DNA of 8,317 nt from Anaerolineae bacterium (GCA_030597485.1 JAUVRU010000057.1:1-8317), one strand, 5' to 3'; counted from the first letter of the stretch, positions 1 through 6,570 are shown. The notes: generated by a model from the sequence alone, not told the origin. Numbers and translations: made by a program.

Positions 1-27
1 AAAGACGATACGGAGGACCATCTTTCC

Positions 28-1101
28 GTGACCCGTTATCTGGTTAGCCGGCTCTTGATGACCATCCCTGTGCTTTTTGGCGTGCTCGCTGTCACCTTTG
101 CCCTGGCTCGTTGGATCCCTGGCGACCCGTGCCGGGCGATGATGGGCGAGAAGGCTACCGATGAAGTGTGCGAGCGCTTCATCCGGGAGAAAGGCCTTGA
201 CAAGCCGATCATCGTTCAGTTTGGCGTGTATTTGAAGGAGTTGGCACACGGTGATCTGGGAACCTCGCTACGCACCACGCAGCCGATCACCGAGTTGATT
301 GTCCAGCGGCTGCCGATGACTATCGAGTTAACCATCGCCGCCATGATCTTTGCCACCTCTTTTGGCATCATATTTGGCATGATCGCAGCCTACTGGAACA
401 ACACCAAGATCGATGTGGCCACCATGGTCGGCGCCAACATCGGTGTCTCCATGCCGGTGTTTTGGCTGGGCCTGATGTTGATGTACGTTTTTGCGTTGCT
501 GCTCAAAGGCACACCGCTGTGGTTGCCGCCCTCCGGCCGTCTGACTGCCGGGATGTACGTGGCAGACTTGACAGTCTTGTGGGGAGTCGCTGAGGGCGAT
601 CCATGGTATAACCTGGTCTATTTCCTGTCGAACCTGGTCATATTCAACTGCATCATTACCGGCAACTGGGAGACGCTCTGGGATGCCATCAGACACTTGA
701 TCCTTCCCGCAGTTGCCCTGGGCACCATTCCTATGGCCATCATCGCCCGCATGACTCGCTCCAGCGTGATAGAGGTCTTGGGATTCGATTACATTCGCAC
801 CGCTCGAGCCAAAGGGTTGCGGGAGGTGGCGGTCATATTCCGCCACGCTATGTCTAACGCCATGCTGCCGGTGGTGACGGTGGTTGGACTCTCTTTGGGT
901 GCATTGTTGAGCGGCGCTGTGTTGACCGAGACGATTTTTGGTCTGTCCGGGCTGGGGCGCATCATGTACGACTCGATAACTGCCCGTGACTATGGCGTGG
1001 TGCAAGGTTTCGTGTTGGTTGTGGCCGTGATCTACATGAGTGCCAATCTCCTGGTGGATCTCTCCTATGCCTTTCTTGACCCCCGCATCCGTCTCAGCTA
1101 G
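28..1101 (+). CDS. dppB: ABC transporter permease, DppB/OppB type (peptide/nickel family)
   Basis: Inner-membrane permease of a peptide/nickel-type ABC importer; it should pair with the DppC-type permease downstream to form the channel. The protein is 357 residues and opens with the family's N-terminal pattern: a Tyr-Leu-X-X-Arg-Leu start, a first membrane helix at about residues 10-28, then a PGDP motif at 31-34. Several more hydrophobic helices follow, and the cytoplasmic EAA-type loop lies at about 254-264 (DYIRTARAKGL), followed by the usual HAMxNAxLP stretch. The C-terminus has the typical YAxLDPRIR ending. The GTG start is chosen because a GGAGG sits at 12-16, 11 nt upstream. Cys35 and Cys48 fall in the outside loop after helix 1. 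No binding protein or cognate ATPase is visible; these may lie upstream of the window. The substrate cannot be told from the permease, and the gene symbol denotes the family only. Confidence 0.93.
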   Translation: MTRYLVSRLLMTIPVLFGVLAVTFALARWIPGDPCRAMMGEKATDEVCERFIREKGLDKPIIVQFGVYLKELAHGDLGTSLRTTQPITELIVQRLPMTIELTIAAMIFATSFGIIFGMIAAYWNNTKIDVATMVGANIGVSMPVFWLGLMLMYVFALLLKGTPLWLPPSGRLTAGMYVADLTVLWGVAEGDPWYNLVYFLSNLVIFNCIITGNWETLWDAIRHLILPAVALGTIPMAIIARMTRSSVIEVLGFDYIRTARAKGLREVAVIFRHAMSNAMLPVVTVVGLSLGALLSGAVLTETIFGLSGLGRIMYDSITARDYGVVQGFVLVVAVIYMSANLLVDLSYAFLDPRIRLS

Positions 1102-1214
1102 TATCCAATGCTGTCGGCAGGGCTGCCGTTGCCGGCATCACCCTGTCTCCCGGTGCGTGGTGACGGCTTCGCTAGATACAGAGACAGCAATTACGATATC
1201 CAAGAGTAGAATGT
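1102..1214 (+). other. Intergenic gap with a short GC-rich inverted repeat
   Basis: This 113-bp gap between the two permease genes contains a perfect 6-bp inverted repeat, CGGCAG (1115-1120) and CTGCCG (1123-1128), separated by only two bases, so a real hairpin would lose the innermost pairs. It lies 14 nt after the first permease stop. No T tract follows it, so it is not a convincing terminator. It could tune the relative level of the two permeases or be chance. I see no promoter and no extra gene here. Confidence 0.35.
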
Positions 1215-2153
1215 ATGATTGCTCCCCGTAAGCTGTTGCGTGAGAAGTTTGACCAAGCCTTGCCCCGCGGCTCCAGCCTGTGGGTGGATGTGTTGCGAAA
1301 TCTGGTTCACAGGCGATCGGCCATTGTCGGCATGGCGATTCTGACAGTATTGGTGCTGGTGGCCATATTCGCGCCGGTCATCGCCACCCACGATCCGAAA
1401 CAGGTTCTGATCGGCATTGAGGACGTTAAGCGTCGCACACCGCCCTGCATTCACCTGCTGGGCTGCCCGCCGGAGAATCCGCAGCACCTGCTGGGGGTTG
1501 ACGGCAATGTGCGCGATTTCTTCAGCCGTATGATCTTTGGCTCCCGCCTGTCTCTGCAAATCGGACTCACCACCGTCACCTTCGCGGTTATCGTGGGAAC
1601 GCTGATGGGCTCGGTGGCCGGTTACATGGGCGGTTGGGTGGATAATGTGTTGATGCGCATATTGGATGTGATTCTGGCGTTTCCCTACCTGTTGCTGGCG
1701 ATCGCAATCGTTAGCGTGCTGGGGCCAGGGTTGATCAATGCGTTGCTGGCGATTGGTATCGTGACCATTCCTGTCTATGGCCGGGTCGTGCGTTCCAGTG
1801 TCCTGTCCATCAAACAGATGGACTTCGTGATGGCCGACCGTTCCATTGGCGTGCCCTCTATGCGCATTCTGTTCCGTAGAATCCTGCCCAACGCACTCAC
1901 CCCACTGATCGTGCAGGCTACTCTGGGTATTGCAGTGGCAATACTGGATGCGGCCGCCCTGTCGTTTCTGGGTTTGGGTGCGCAACCCCCCACCCCTGAG
2001 TGGGGTCTCATGCTGAGTGAGGAGCGTAATCAGGTGTTCAGCGCGCCCTTCCTGGTGTTCTTTCCAGGCATTGCCATCATGATCACCGTGCTGGGCTTCA
2101 ATCTATTGGGCGACGGCCTGCGCGACGCGCTGGATCCTCGCCTGCGCCATTAG
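1215..2153 (+). CDS. dppC: ABC transporter permease, DppC/OppC type (peptide/nickel family)
   Basis: Second permease of the peptide/nickel-type importer, expected to heterodimerise with the DppB-type protein. It has 312 residues. A cytoplasmic N-terminus is followed by the usual hydrophobic helix at about 37-57 (OppC N-terminal domain), an outside loop with Cys78 and Cys84, then the GVDGNVRD motif at 94-101, which corresponds to the common GTDxxGRD motif. The binding-protein-dependent transport core follows, and the protein ends in LGDGLRDALDPRLR, a hallmark of the family. The EAA-type loop at 203-212 reads DFVMADRSIG, so Met-Ala-Asp stands where Glu-Ala-Ala is usual; the conserved Gly is kept. 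The start ATG has only a weak purine-rich site (AAGAG, 1202-1206), and another ATG lies out of frame at 1211, so translation may be modest. It is probably co-transcribed with the preceding gene. Confidence 0.93.
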   Translation: MIAPRKLLREKFDQALPRGSSLWVDVLRNLVHRRSAIVGMAILTVLVLVAIFAPVIATHDPKQVLIGIEDVKRRTPPCIHLLGCPPENPQHLLGVDGNVRDFFSRMIFGSRLSLQIGLTTVTFAVIVGTLMGSVAGYMGGWVDNVLMRILDVILAFPYLLLAIAIVSVLGPGLINALLAIGIVTIPVYGRVVRSSVLSIKQMDFVMADRSIGVPSMRILFRRILPNALTPLIVQATLGIAVAILDAAALSFLGLGAQPPTPEWGLMLSEERNQVFSAPFLVFFPGIAIMITVLGFNLLGDGLRDALDPRLRH

Positions 2154-2316
2154 GCAGTGTTGAAAGCAGTGATACCAGGAGGCATTAGGACCCATTTCGT
2201 GGATAAGAACCGCTTCAGATTTGTGAAGGGCAACTGGGTAATTCCGGCGCCGACAGCCGCCCGGGCTTCAGGAGCGAGAGGACCCAGCCCAGAAGAAGGG
2301 GAGGAACTGATTAGAT

Positions 2317-3648
2317 ATGGCATCCGACAACGCATCAGGATCGCCGCCGAACCGGGATCTGGTGGATGTCTCTGCCCGTCGGCGCGGACGCATGGGGCTG
2401 GCCATTCCCTGGGAGAACGTACCCTGGTGGGCACTCATCATCCTCATTGTTGGCGTCTTCGTTGGCTACTCTGCCCTGACCTCCACCCGCTACGTGGACG
2501 CCCTCAGCTTCATCTTTGACTTGCCCTGGACCAGGGATGTGATAGCCAGGGACGAGGTGGCCGAGGACGGTACCTGGTCCCTGACTGTTTGGTCGCCGCT
2601 GGCTCCGGGGCGCTATACACTGTTTGTTGAGTTCGTGGATGAGGAGACCAAGGCGGTAGAGCGCAGCGCGGACTACACCATAGAAGTGCCTGAGGGTGCG
2701 CCTGAAGTGGAGGCTGCCCCCATCACCCAGCCGAGCGACACCCCGGTGCTGGTGAACACCAGCACCCCCACCATTGCCGGCACGGCCAAACCTGGCAGCG
2801 ACGCGTTGTTGTGGGATGACTTTGCGGGCCAACCGCTGCGCATCCTGACTCGGATGGCAACCGCCAACGGTGTGCTGCTCACCCTGCGGGTGACGCTGGT
2901 CGGCTTTGCCGGCGCTCTGGTGCTGGGGCTTGTCGTCGGCTTGATGCGGGTTTCCAATCGGTCACCCGATCTGACCGTGAACCTGTGGCGACGGCTGCTG
3001 ATCGGGGTGGTCGTGATTGTCCTGATCTGGGTGTTGAGACCGGGCTGGAGGGGCCTAGGATCGATGGCGTTGGTTGTCATTGGCGTAGAGGCTGTCATGT
3101 TTCTCCTGCCGGCTATGCCCTATACCATTTCCACCATCTATGTCGAGGTGGTGCGCGGTGTCCCTATGCTGGTGATCATCCTGTACATGGGCTTCGCGAT
3201 AACGCCGGCCCTGCGGACGGCCACCGACGGGGCCGTTGACCTGCGCGGCGTGCCGGCGGCGGTCATTGGGCTATCATTTGGCTACGGTGCATATCTGGCG
3301 GAGGTGTTTCGAGCTGGTATTCAGTCTGTCCCCAAGGGCCAGATGGAGGCGGCCCGCTCGCTGGGCATGGGCTATTTTCAGGCGATGCGGCACATCATTC
3401 TGCCCCAGGCGATTCGGGTGGTCTTGCCTCCCCTGGGCAACGATTTCATCTCTATGCTGAAGGACTCTTCACTGATTTCAGTGATCGCTCTGCCCGAAGT
3501 GCTTCAACAAGGACGCCTGTGGATCTCTCGCAACTTCCGGGCCTTTGAGGGCTATAACTCGGTCATGATGACCTACCTGATGTTGACATTATTGTTGTCC
3601 TTGCTGGTGCGCTCCATCGAGCGCAAGACAGCATTGCCCGGACATTGA
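2317..3648 (+). CDS. Polar amino acid ABC transporter permease (HisM/GlnP type) with Ig-like insert
   Basis: Permease of a polar-amino-acid ABC importer, about twice the usual 220-residue length at 443 residues. A hydrophilic, Arg-rich N-terminus precedes a membrane helix at about 37-54. Residues 68-170 form a hydrophilic, presumably extracytoplasmic segment with Ig-like signatures: DGTWSLTV and SPLAPGRYTL at 84-102, and a TPTIAGTAKPG stretch at 150-160. The permease core resumes at about 180 (GVLLTLRVTL). Between LMRVS (209-213) and the conserved YVEVVRGVPMLV (275-286) lie about 50 extra residues with two hydrophobic stretches (227-240, 250-265). The EAA loop is canonical: EAARSLG at 344-350, then RHIILPQAIRVVLPPLGNDF. 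The ATG is supported by GGGGAGGA at 2298-2305. The ATPase follows after 30 bp, so the two are very likely one operon. The 163 bp upstream (2154-2316) show no clear gene or promoter. The substrate is unknown. Confidence 0.92.
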   Translation: MASDNASGSPPNRDLVDVSARRRGRMGLAIPWENVPWWALIILIVGVFVGYSALTSTRYVDALSFIFDLPWTRDVIARDEVAEDGTWSLTVWSPLAPGRYTLFVEFVDEETKAVERSADYTIEVPEGAPEVEAAPITQPSDTPVLVNTSTPTIAGTAKPGSDALLWDDFAGQPLRILTRMATANGVLLTLRVTLVGFAGALVLGLVVGLMRVSNRSPDLTVNLWRRLLIGVVVIVLIWVLRPGWRGLGSMALVVIGVEAVMFLLPAMPYTISTIYVEVVRGVPMLVIILYMGFAITPALRTATDGAVDLRGVPAAVIGLSFGYGAYLAEVFRAGIQSVPKGQMEAARSLGMGYFQAMRHIILPQAIRVVLPPLGNDFISMLKDSSLISVIALPEVLQQGRLWISRNFRAFEGYNSVMMTYLMLTLLLSLLVRSIERKTALPGH

Positions 3649-3678
3649 TGCATTGATCGTGGAAGGGAGTGATCAGCC

Positions 3679-4419
3679 GTGGAAAGCAAAGACCCCATCA
3701 TCATCCTGGAGAACGTTCACAAACGCTTCGGCCACGTCCACGCCTTGCGGGGGGTGAGCGTGAATGTGAAACTGGGCGAGGTGGTGATTGTCATTGGTCC
3801 CAGCGGGTCAGGCAAGTCGACCATGCTGCGTTGTATCAACCACCTGGAGGCAATTGATAGCGGACGCATCATCGTCGATGGCATCCCCCTGGATCGCGCC
3901 AAGAACATCAACAAGGTGCGGGCTGAGGTGGGCATAGTCTTCCAGCTGTTCAATCTGTTTCCTCATTTGACCGCACTGGAGAACATCACTCTGGCGCAGA
4001 GGACAGTACGCAAGCGCAGCGGCCGGGAAGCCCAAGAGATTGCCCACGCCCTGTTGGTCAGGGTAGGCATACCGGAAAAAGCTGACGTCTATCCTATCCA
4101 GCTCTCTGGCGGCCAACAGCAGCGGGTAGCCATTGCTCGGGCGCTGGCCATGCAGCCCAAGATTATGTTGTTCGATGAACCAACATCCGCGTTAGATCCC
4201 GAGATGATCAAGGAAGTGCTGGATGTGATGCTCGGCCTGGCCGAGGAGGGCATGACTATGGTGGTCGTCTCTCACGAAATGGGCTTTGCCAAGGCGGCCG
4301 CCGACCGTATGATCTTTATGGATGAGGGCGCGATTGTGGAAGAGGCAACGGCGGAGGACCTGTACAATAACCCACAACACGAGCGCACCAAACGCTTCTT
4401 GAGCAAAGTGCTGTATTAG
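3679..4419 (+). CDS. glnQ: Polar amino acid ABC transporter ATP-binding protein (GlnQ/HisP type)
   Basis: Cytoplasmic ATPase that powers amino acid import, most likely with the permease 30 bp upstream. The 246 residues match the family's usual size and every nucleotide-binding motif is intact: Walker [10 protein letters not shown] at 40-48, Q-loop Gln89 inside [12 protein letters not shown], signature LSGGQ at 142-146 followed by [10 protein letters not shown], Walker B IMLFDE at 162-167, D-loop SALD at 170-173, and H-loop His199 in VVSHEMGFA. The FNLFPHLT stretch and the SHEMGFA switch region are typical of the polar-amino-acid subfamily rather than of DppD/DppF. The GTG start fits a GGAAGGGAG site at 3661-3669. 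No downstream partner and no solute-binding protein is in the window. The symbol is a family label; glutamine specificity is not shown. Confidence 0.95.
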   Translation: MESKDPIIILENVHKRFGHVHALRGVSVNVKLGEVVIVIGPSGSGKSTMLRCINHLEAIDSGRIIVDGIPLDRAKNINKVRAEVGIVFQLFNLFPHLTALENITLAQRTVRKRSGREAQEIAHALLVRVGIPEKADVYPIQLSGGQQQRVAIARALAMQPKIMLFDEPTSALDPEMIKEVLDVMLGLAEEGMTMVVVSHEMGFAKAAADRMIFMDEGAIVEEATAEDLYNNPQHERTKRFLSKVLY

Positions 4420-4421
4420 GT

Positions 4422-4564
4422 GCGTTCAGATTTGGGGGCGAGTATCCAGACTTCCGAAGTTTTCGTGTTAGCCGGCATCCATTCTGGCTGGCTTGTGACC
4501 GAATCTGGCTGCAAAACCGATGGATGCCGGCAAACTTCGCACGTCTTTGCCCCAAGAATCGAAC
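4422..4564. repeat. Large imperfect inverted repeat upstream of parA
   Basis: The non-coding gap between the ATPase gene and parA holds an imperfect inverted repeat of about 140 bp. The inner arms are perfect: GCCGGCATCCAT (4471-4482) and ATGGATGCCGGC (4520-4531), with a 37-base centre that itself contains TCTGGCT twice (4483-4489 and 4504-4510). The similarity continues outward: CGAAGTTT (4455-4462) matches AAACTTCG (4532-4539), and GTTCAGATTTGGGG (4424-4437) matches the complement of CCCCAAGAATCGAAC (4550-4564), with an extra 8 bases in the left arm. Such a layout suits a small non-autonomous repeat element or a long RNA stem. No terminal duplication is obvious and no transposase is present. 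It could also hold regulatory sites for parAB. Confidence 0.6.
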
Positions 4565-4624
4565 ACACCGGTCGTGCTGGAGAGCGTTCGTATGTCAGCA
4601 GTTGGTTGCCTATTCCCCACGCCC

Positions 4625-4629
4625 AGGAG
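4625..4629 (+). promoter_or_regulatory. Ribosome-binding site deciding the parA start
   Basis: AGGAG lies 8 nt before the GTG at 4638. It supports that start over an in-frame ATG at 4524, which lies inside the right arm of the inverted repeat and would add 38 residues unlike any ParA N-terminus. Confidence 0.75.
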
Positions 4630-4637
4630 TATCGGCT

Positions 4638-5423
4638 GTGACTAGAATCTACACTTTCGCCAACCAAAAGGGAGGTGCCGGCAAGACAACCTGTGTTGTC
4701 AATATGGGTGACTACCTGACTGGTCGGAGACGCAGTGTGTTGGTGGTCGACATGGACCCGCAGGCCAACGCCACTTCCAGCATAGGGATGGGCAGACATT
4801 CCGACGAATCTGACGGGGATGCCGGGTTGACGGTCTATGATGCGCTCATTGATGGGATGCCGTTTGCCAGCGTGATCCGGACGACCCGACGCCCCCGCTT
4901 GCATCTCATTCCGTCTTCTCCCTCGCTGGCTGGCGTTGAGGTAGAGCTGGTGGGAATGCCTGACCGCGAAACACGACTGCGCAAGGCACTGGCCCCCGTT
5001 CTCCATCACTATGACTACGTCCTGATTGATACGCCGCCCAGCCTGGGGTTGCTGACCATCAATGCCTTGACCGCTACTGATGACGGCGTGATCATCCCGG
5101 TGCAATGTGAGTACCTGGCCCTGGAGGGATTAGGACAACTGATACACACCATCAACCTTGTCCACGACAACCTCAATCCCCGGCTGACGGTGGCAGGGGT
5201 GGTGCTTACCATGTACGACGCGCGTACCCGCCTGTCCCAGGAAGTAGCCGACGAGGTCAAACGATTCTTTCCCGAACAGGTGTTCAACACCATTGTGCCG
5301 CGCAATGTTCGGCTGAGTGAGGCACCCAGCTTCGGAGAGACGATATTTACCTACTCCCCAGAGTCGGCTGGTGCCCTGGCATATTCGACTCTGACTGAGG
5401 AATTGCTGTCCAGGGAAGAATAG
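4638..5423 (+). CDS. parA: ParA/Soj chromosome-partitioning ATPase
   Basis: ATPase that binds DNA non-specifically as an ATP dimer and, with ParB, moves replication origins apart; in some bacteria it also influences replication initiation. With the GTG start it has 261 residues, the size of chromosomal Soj proteins that lack an N-terminal DNA-binding domain. Visible motifs: the deviant Walker A KGGAGKTT at 11-18 with the signature lysine, the A' motif VLVVDMDPQAN at 34-44, and Walker B YVLIDTPPSLG at 127-137. Toward the C-terminus are the family's VVLTMYDARTRLSQEV, the TIVPRNVRLSEAPSFG stretch, and a final Tyr-Ser-containing helix. parB begins 27 bp downstream, the standard order. Its Walker motifs and partner argue against the related nickel-insertion ATPase CooC despite the nearby cooS. 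Confidence 0.96.
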   Translation: MTRIYTFANQKGGAGKTTCVVNMGDYLTGRRRSVLVVDMDPQANATSSIGMGRHSDESDGDAGLTVYDALIDGMPFASVIRTTRRPRLHLIPSSPSLAGVEVELVGMPDRETRLRKALAPVLHHYDYVLIDTPPSLGLLTINALTATDDGVIIPVQCEYLALEGLGQLIHTINLVHDNLNPRLTVAGVVLTMYDARTRLSQEVADEVKRFFPEQVFNTIVPRNVRLSEAPSFGETIFTYSPESAGALAYSTLTEELLSREE

Positions 5424-5437
5424 CCCGCCCTGGACAG
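5406..5437 (+). other. Perfect 10-bp inverted repeat over the parA stop
   Basis: CTGTCCAGGG (5406-5415) and CCCTGGACAG (5428-5437) are exact reverse complements separated by 12 bases that include the parA stop codon. In RNA this gives a 10-bp stem with a 12-nt loop, ending 3 nt before the AGAGG site (5441-5445) used by parB. It lacks a T tract, so a terminator role is unlikely; it may space or tune parB translation, or be a protein-binding site on DNA. The right-arm 10-mer occurs again inside parB at 6175-6184. Confidence 0.6.
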
Positions 5438-5450
5438 AAGAGAGGCTACC

Positions 5451-6335
5451 GTGAGCAAACAACGGAAATCGCTGGGCCGAGGGTTGAATGCGTTGATTCC
5501 TACTGTTGAGCGTGCTGCTCCCACCATCCCCACCGGCACAGCCGTGGTGGAGATCCCGGTGGAGAAGGTATCGGCCAATCCTCATCAGCCCCGCCAGGCG
5601 CTCGACCAGGAATCATTGGCCGAGTTGGCGGCATCCATTCGCACGCACGGGGTGTTGCAGCCGTTGGTGGTAACGAAAGTGGACGATGGCTACCAGATCA
5701 TTGCCGGCGAACGGCGTTGGCGGGCTGCCCAACTGGCTGAGATGGAGACTGTGCCCGCCCTCATCAAGGAGTCCACCCCTCAGCAGATGCTTGAGATAGC
5801 TCTGGTAGAGAACATCCAGCGGGCCGATCTGAATCCGCTGGAGGAGGCCAATGCCTATCGCCAGCTGATGGATGAGTTTGGGTTGACCCAGGGGAAAGTG
5901 GCTGAGCAGGTAGGCAAGAGTCGTACCAGTGTGGCCAATACGGTGCGGCTGCTCAAACTGCCTGACGAGGCGAAGCAGGCCCTGGCGGCCGGGCACATCA
6001 GCGAGGGACACGCGCGGGCCCCGTTGGACTCGCCCACTAACGGCACGCAGCGCCAGGCGCTGGCGACTATCCAGAAACACGGTCTGAACCTCCGCCAGAC
6101 CGAAAACCTGGTGCGCCAGATGCAGGCGGAACCGGATGAGTCCCGCCCAGCGGAGTCGCCTCCCTCGCTATCTCCCCTGGACAGAGAGGTAGTGGAGAGA
6201 TTCCGGGCGCGCCTGGGCACCAAAGTCAACCTGATACGAGGAAAGAGTGGCGGACGGCTGGTCATCCACTTCTATTCCGACGAGGAATTGCAGGCAATCT
6301 ACGAGGCGGTTGTGGAGTCCGAAGAGTCACAATAG
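5451..6335 (+). CDS. parB: ParB/Spo0J chromosome-partitioning protein (CTP-dependent DNA clamp)
   Basis: DNA-binding partner of ParA that loads at parS sites and spreads as a CTP-dependent clamp. It has 294 residues. Its short N-terminal ParA-stimulating motif, KSLGRGLNALI, is at 6-16. The ParB/sulfiredoxin-like nucleotide-binding domain runs from about 32 to 125, with NPHQPR at 43-48 and GERRWRA at 86-92. ENIQRADLNPLEEA at 120-133 is the next conserved block. A helix-turn-helix lies at about 146-167 (LTQGKVAEQVGKSRTSVANTVRLL). The usual GHARALL motif reads GHARAPL (186-192), a Pro for Leu change. A charged, Pro/Ser-rich linker at about 222-240 leads to the C-terminal dimerisation domain (GGRLVIHFYSDEEL). 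The GTG start has AGAGG at 5441-5445. I found no TGTTTCACGTGAAACA-like parS in the window. Confidence 0.96.
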   Translation: MSKQRKSLGRGLNALIPTVERAAPTIPTGTAVVEIPVEKVSANPHQPRQALDQESLAELAASIRTHGVLQPLVVTKVDDGYQIIAGERRWRAAQLAEMETVPALIKESTPQQMLEIALVENIQRADLNPLEEANAYRQLMDEFGLTQGKVAEQVGKSRTSVANTVRLLKLPDEAKQALAAGHISEGHARAPLDSPTNGTQRQALATIQKHGLNLRQTENLVRQMQAEPDESRPAESPPSLSPLDREVVERFRARLGTKVNLIRGKSGGRLVIHFYSDEELQAIYEAVVESEESQ

Positions 6336-6383
6336 CCGTCCGGCAGAGATATCCGCGAGCCAGGCTGACCTGGATTCCGAAGT

Positions 6384-6407
6384 AGGGGCACAGTATGTTG
6401 TGCCCCT
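6384..6407 (+). terminator. GC-rich stem-loop after parB, terminator-like
   Basis: AGGGGCACA (6384-6392) pairs perfectly with TGTGCCCCT (6399-6407) around the 6-nt loop GTATGT, 49 bp after the parB stop. Only a weak T-rich stretch follows (TGTATTCTTCT), so termination would be partial at best. The shape, a GGGGC stem beginning after GTA, also resembles small dispersed palindromes common in some bacterial genomes, so it could be a copy of such a repeat rather than a dedicated terminator. Confidence 0.45.
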
Positions 6408-6483
6408 GTATTCTTCTGAGGGAACCGGGGCAGGTTCGCCTTCATCCGGCGTGTTTCCTCAAGAGAAAAAGACACCAACAATG

Positions 6484-6512
6484 TTGACAACAGCCGAAAT
6501 CTGTAGTATATT
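6484..6512 (+). promoter_or_regulatory. Sigma-70-like promoter for the regulator-cooS unit
   Basis: A perfect -35 box TTGACA (6484-6489) is followed by 17 bases and a -10 box TATATT (6507-6512), one mismatch from TATAAT. Transcription should start near 6518-6520, leaving a leader of about 155 nt before the regulator start. It is the best promoter I can see in the window. The spacer carries a small dyad, ACAG (6490-6493) and CTGT (6501-6504), placed where MerR-type activators bind, although the classic MerR promoters have a longer 19-20 bp spacer. Confidence 0.75.
6488..6498 (+). repeat. 11-bp direct repeat, copy 1 (inside promoter)
   Basis: CAACAGCCGAA here overlaps the end of the -35 box and the spacer. 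The identical 11-mer recurs at 6651-6661, next to the regulator's ribosome-binding site. Paired copies at these two control points could be sites for one regulator, or chance. Confidence 0.45.
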
Positions 6513-6516
6513 GCGT

Positions 6517-6570
6517 TTCGCAAAACGCTCGAAACACGCAAAGCGCCCAAAGCACGCAAAACGCTCATTT
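6517..6570 (+). repeat. Three imperfect 18-bp tandem repeats at the transcription start
   Basis: Units lie at 6517-6534, 6535-6552 and 6553-6570. Each carries a core GCAAAACGC or GCAAAGCGC (starting at 6520, 6538 and 6556) at exact 18-bp spacing. Units 2 and 3 both begin CACGCAAA. The first core can also pair with the bases before it: GCGTTT (6513-6518) with AAACGC (6523-6528). The array begins at the predicted transcription start, so it could be an iteron-type operator or a repeated RNA element. Confidence 0.7.

Noticed and set aside
1191..1985. Long open frame on the minus strand across the DppC-type gene
   Set aside because: Its translation is rich in His, Gln and Arg with no family features, typical of the antisense of a hydrophobic membrane protein gene.
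2157..2519. Open frame of 120 codons starting just after the DppC-type gene
   Set aside because: No ribosome-binding site is evident, it overlaps the permease gene in another frame by about 200 bases, and the product has no recognisable features.
3470..3483. Perfect CACTGA/TCAGTG inverted repeat
   Set aside because: It lies within a conserved coding stretch of the permease and is explained by its codons; no other signal supports a function.
4524..4637. In-frame upstream ATG that would give parA 38 extra residues
   Set aside because: It lies in the arm of the inverted repeat, the extra residues do not resemble a ParA N-terminus, and the GTG at 4638 has AGGAG at a good distance and starts right at the conserved ParA beginning.
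4638..5423. Could the ParA-like ATPase be CooC, the nickel-insertion ATPase for CO dehydrogenase?
   Set aside because: It has Soj-type motifs throughout (KGGAGKTT, DMDPQAN, LIDTPPSLG, NVRLSEAPS), and a full parB follows immediately.
6517..6570. Tandem repeats as a CRISPR array
   Set aside because: The units are only 18 bp, contiguous and without spacers, and no cas genes are present.
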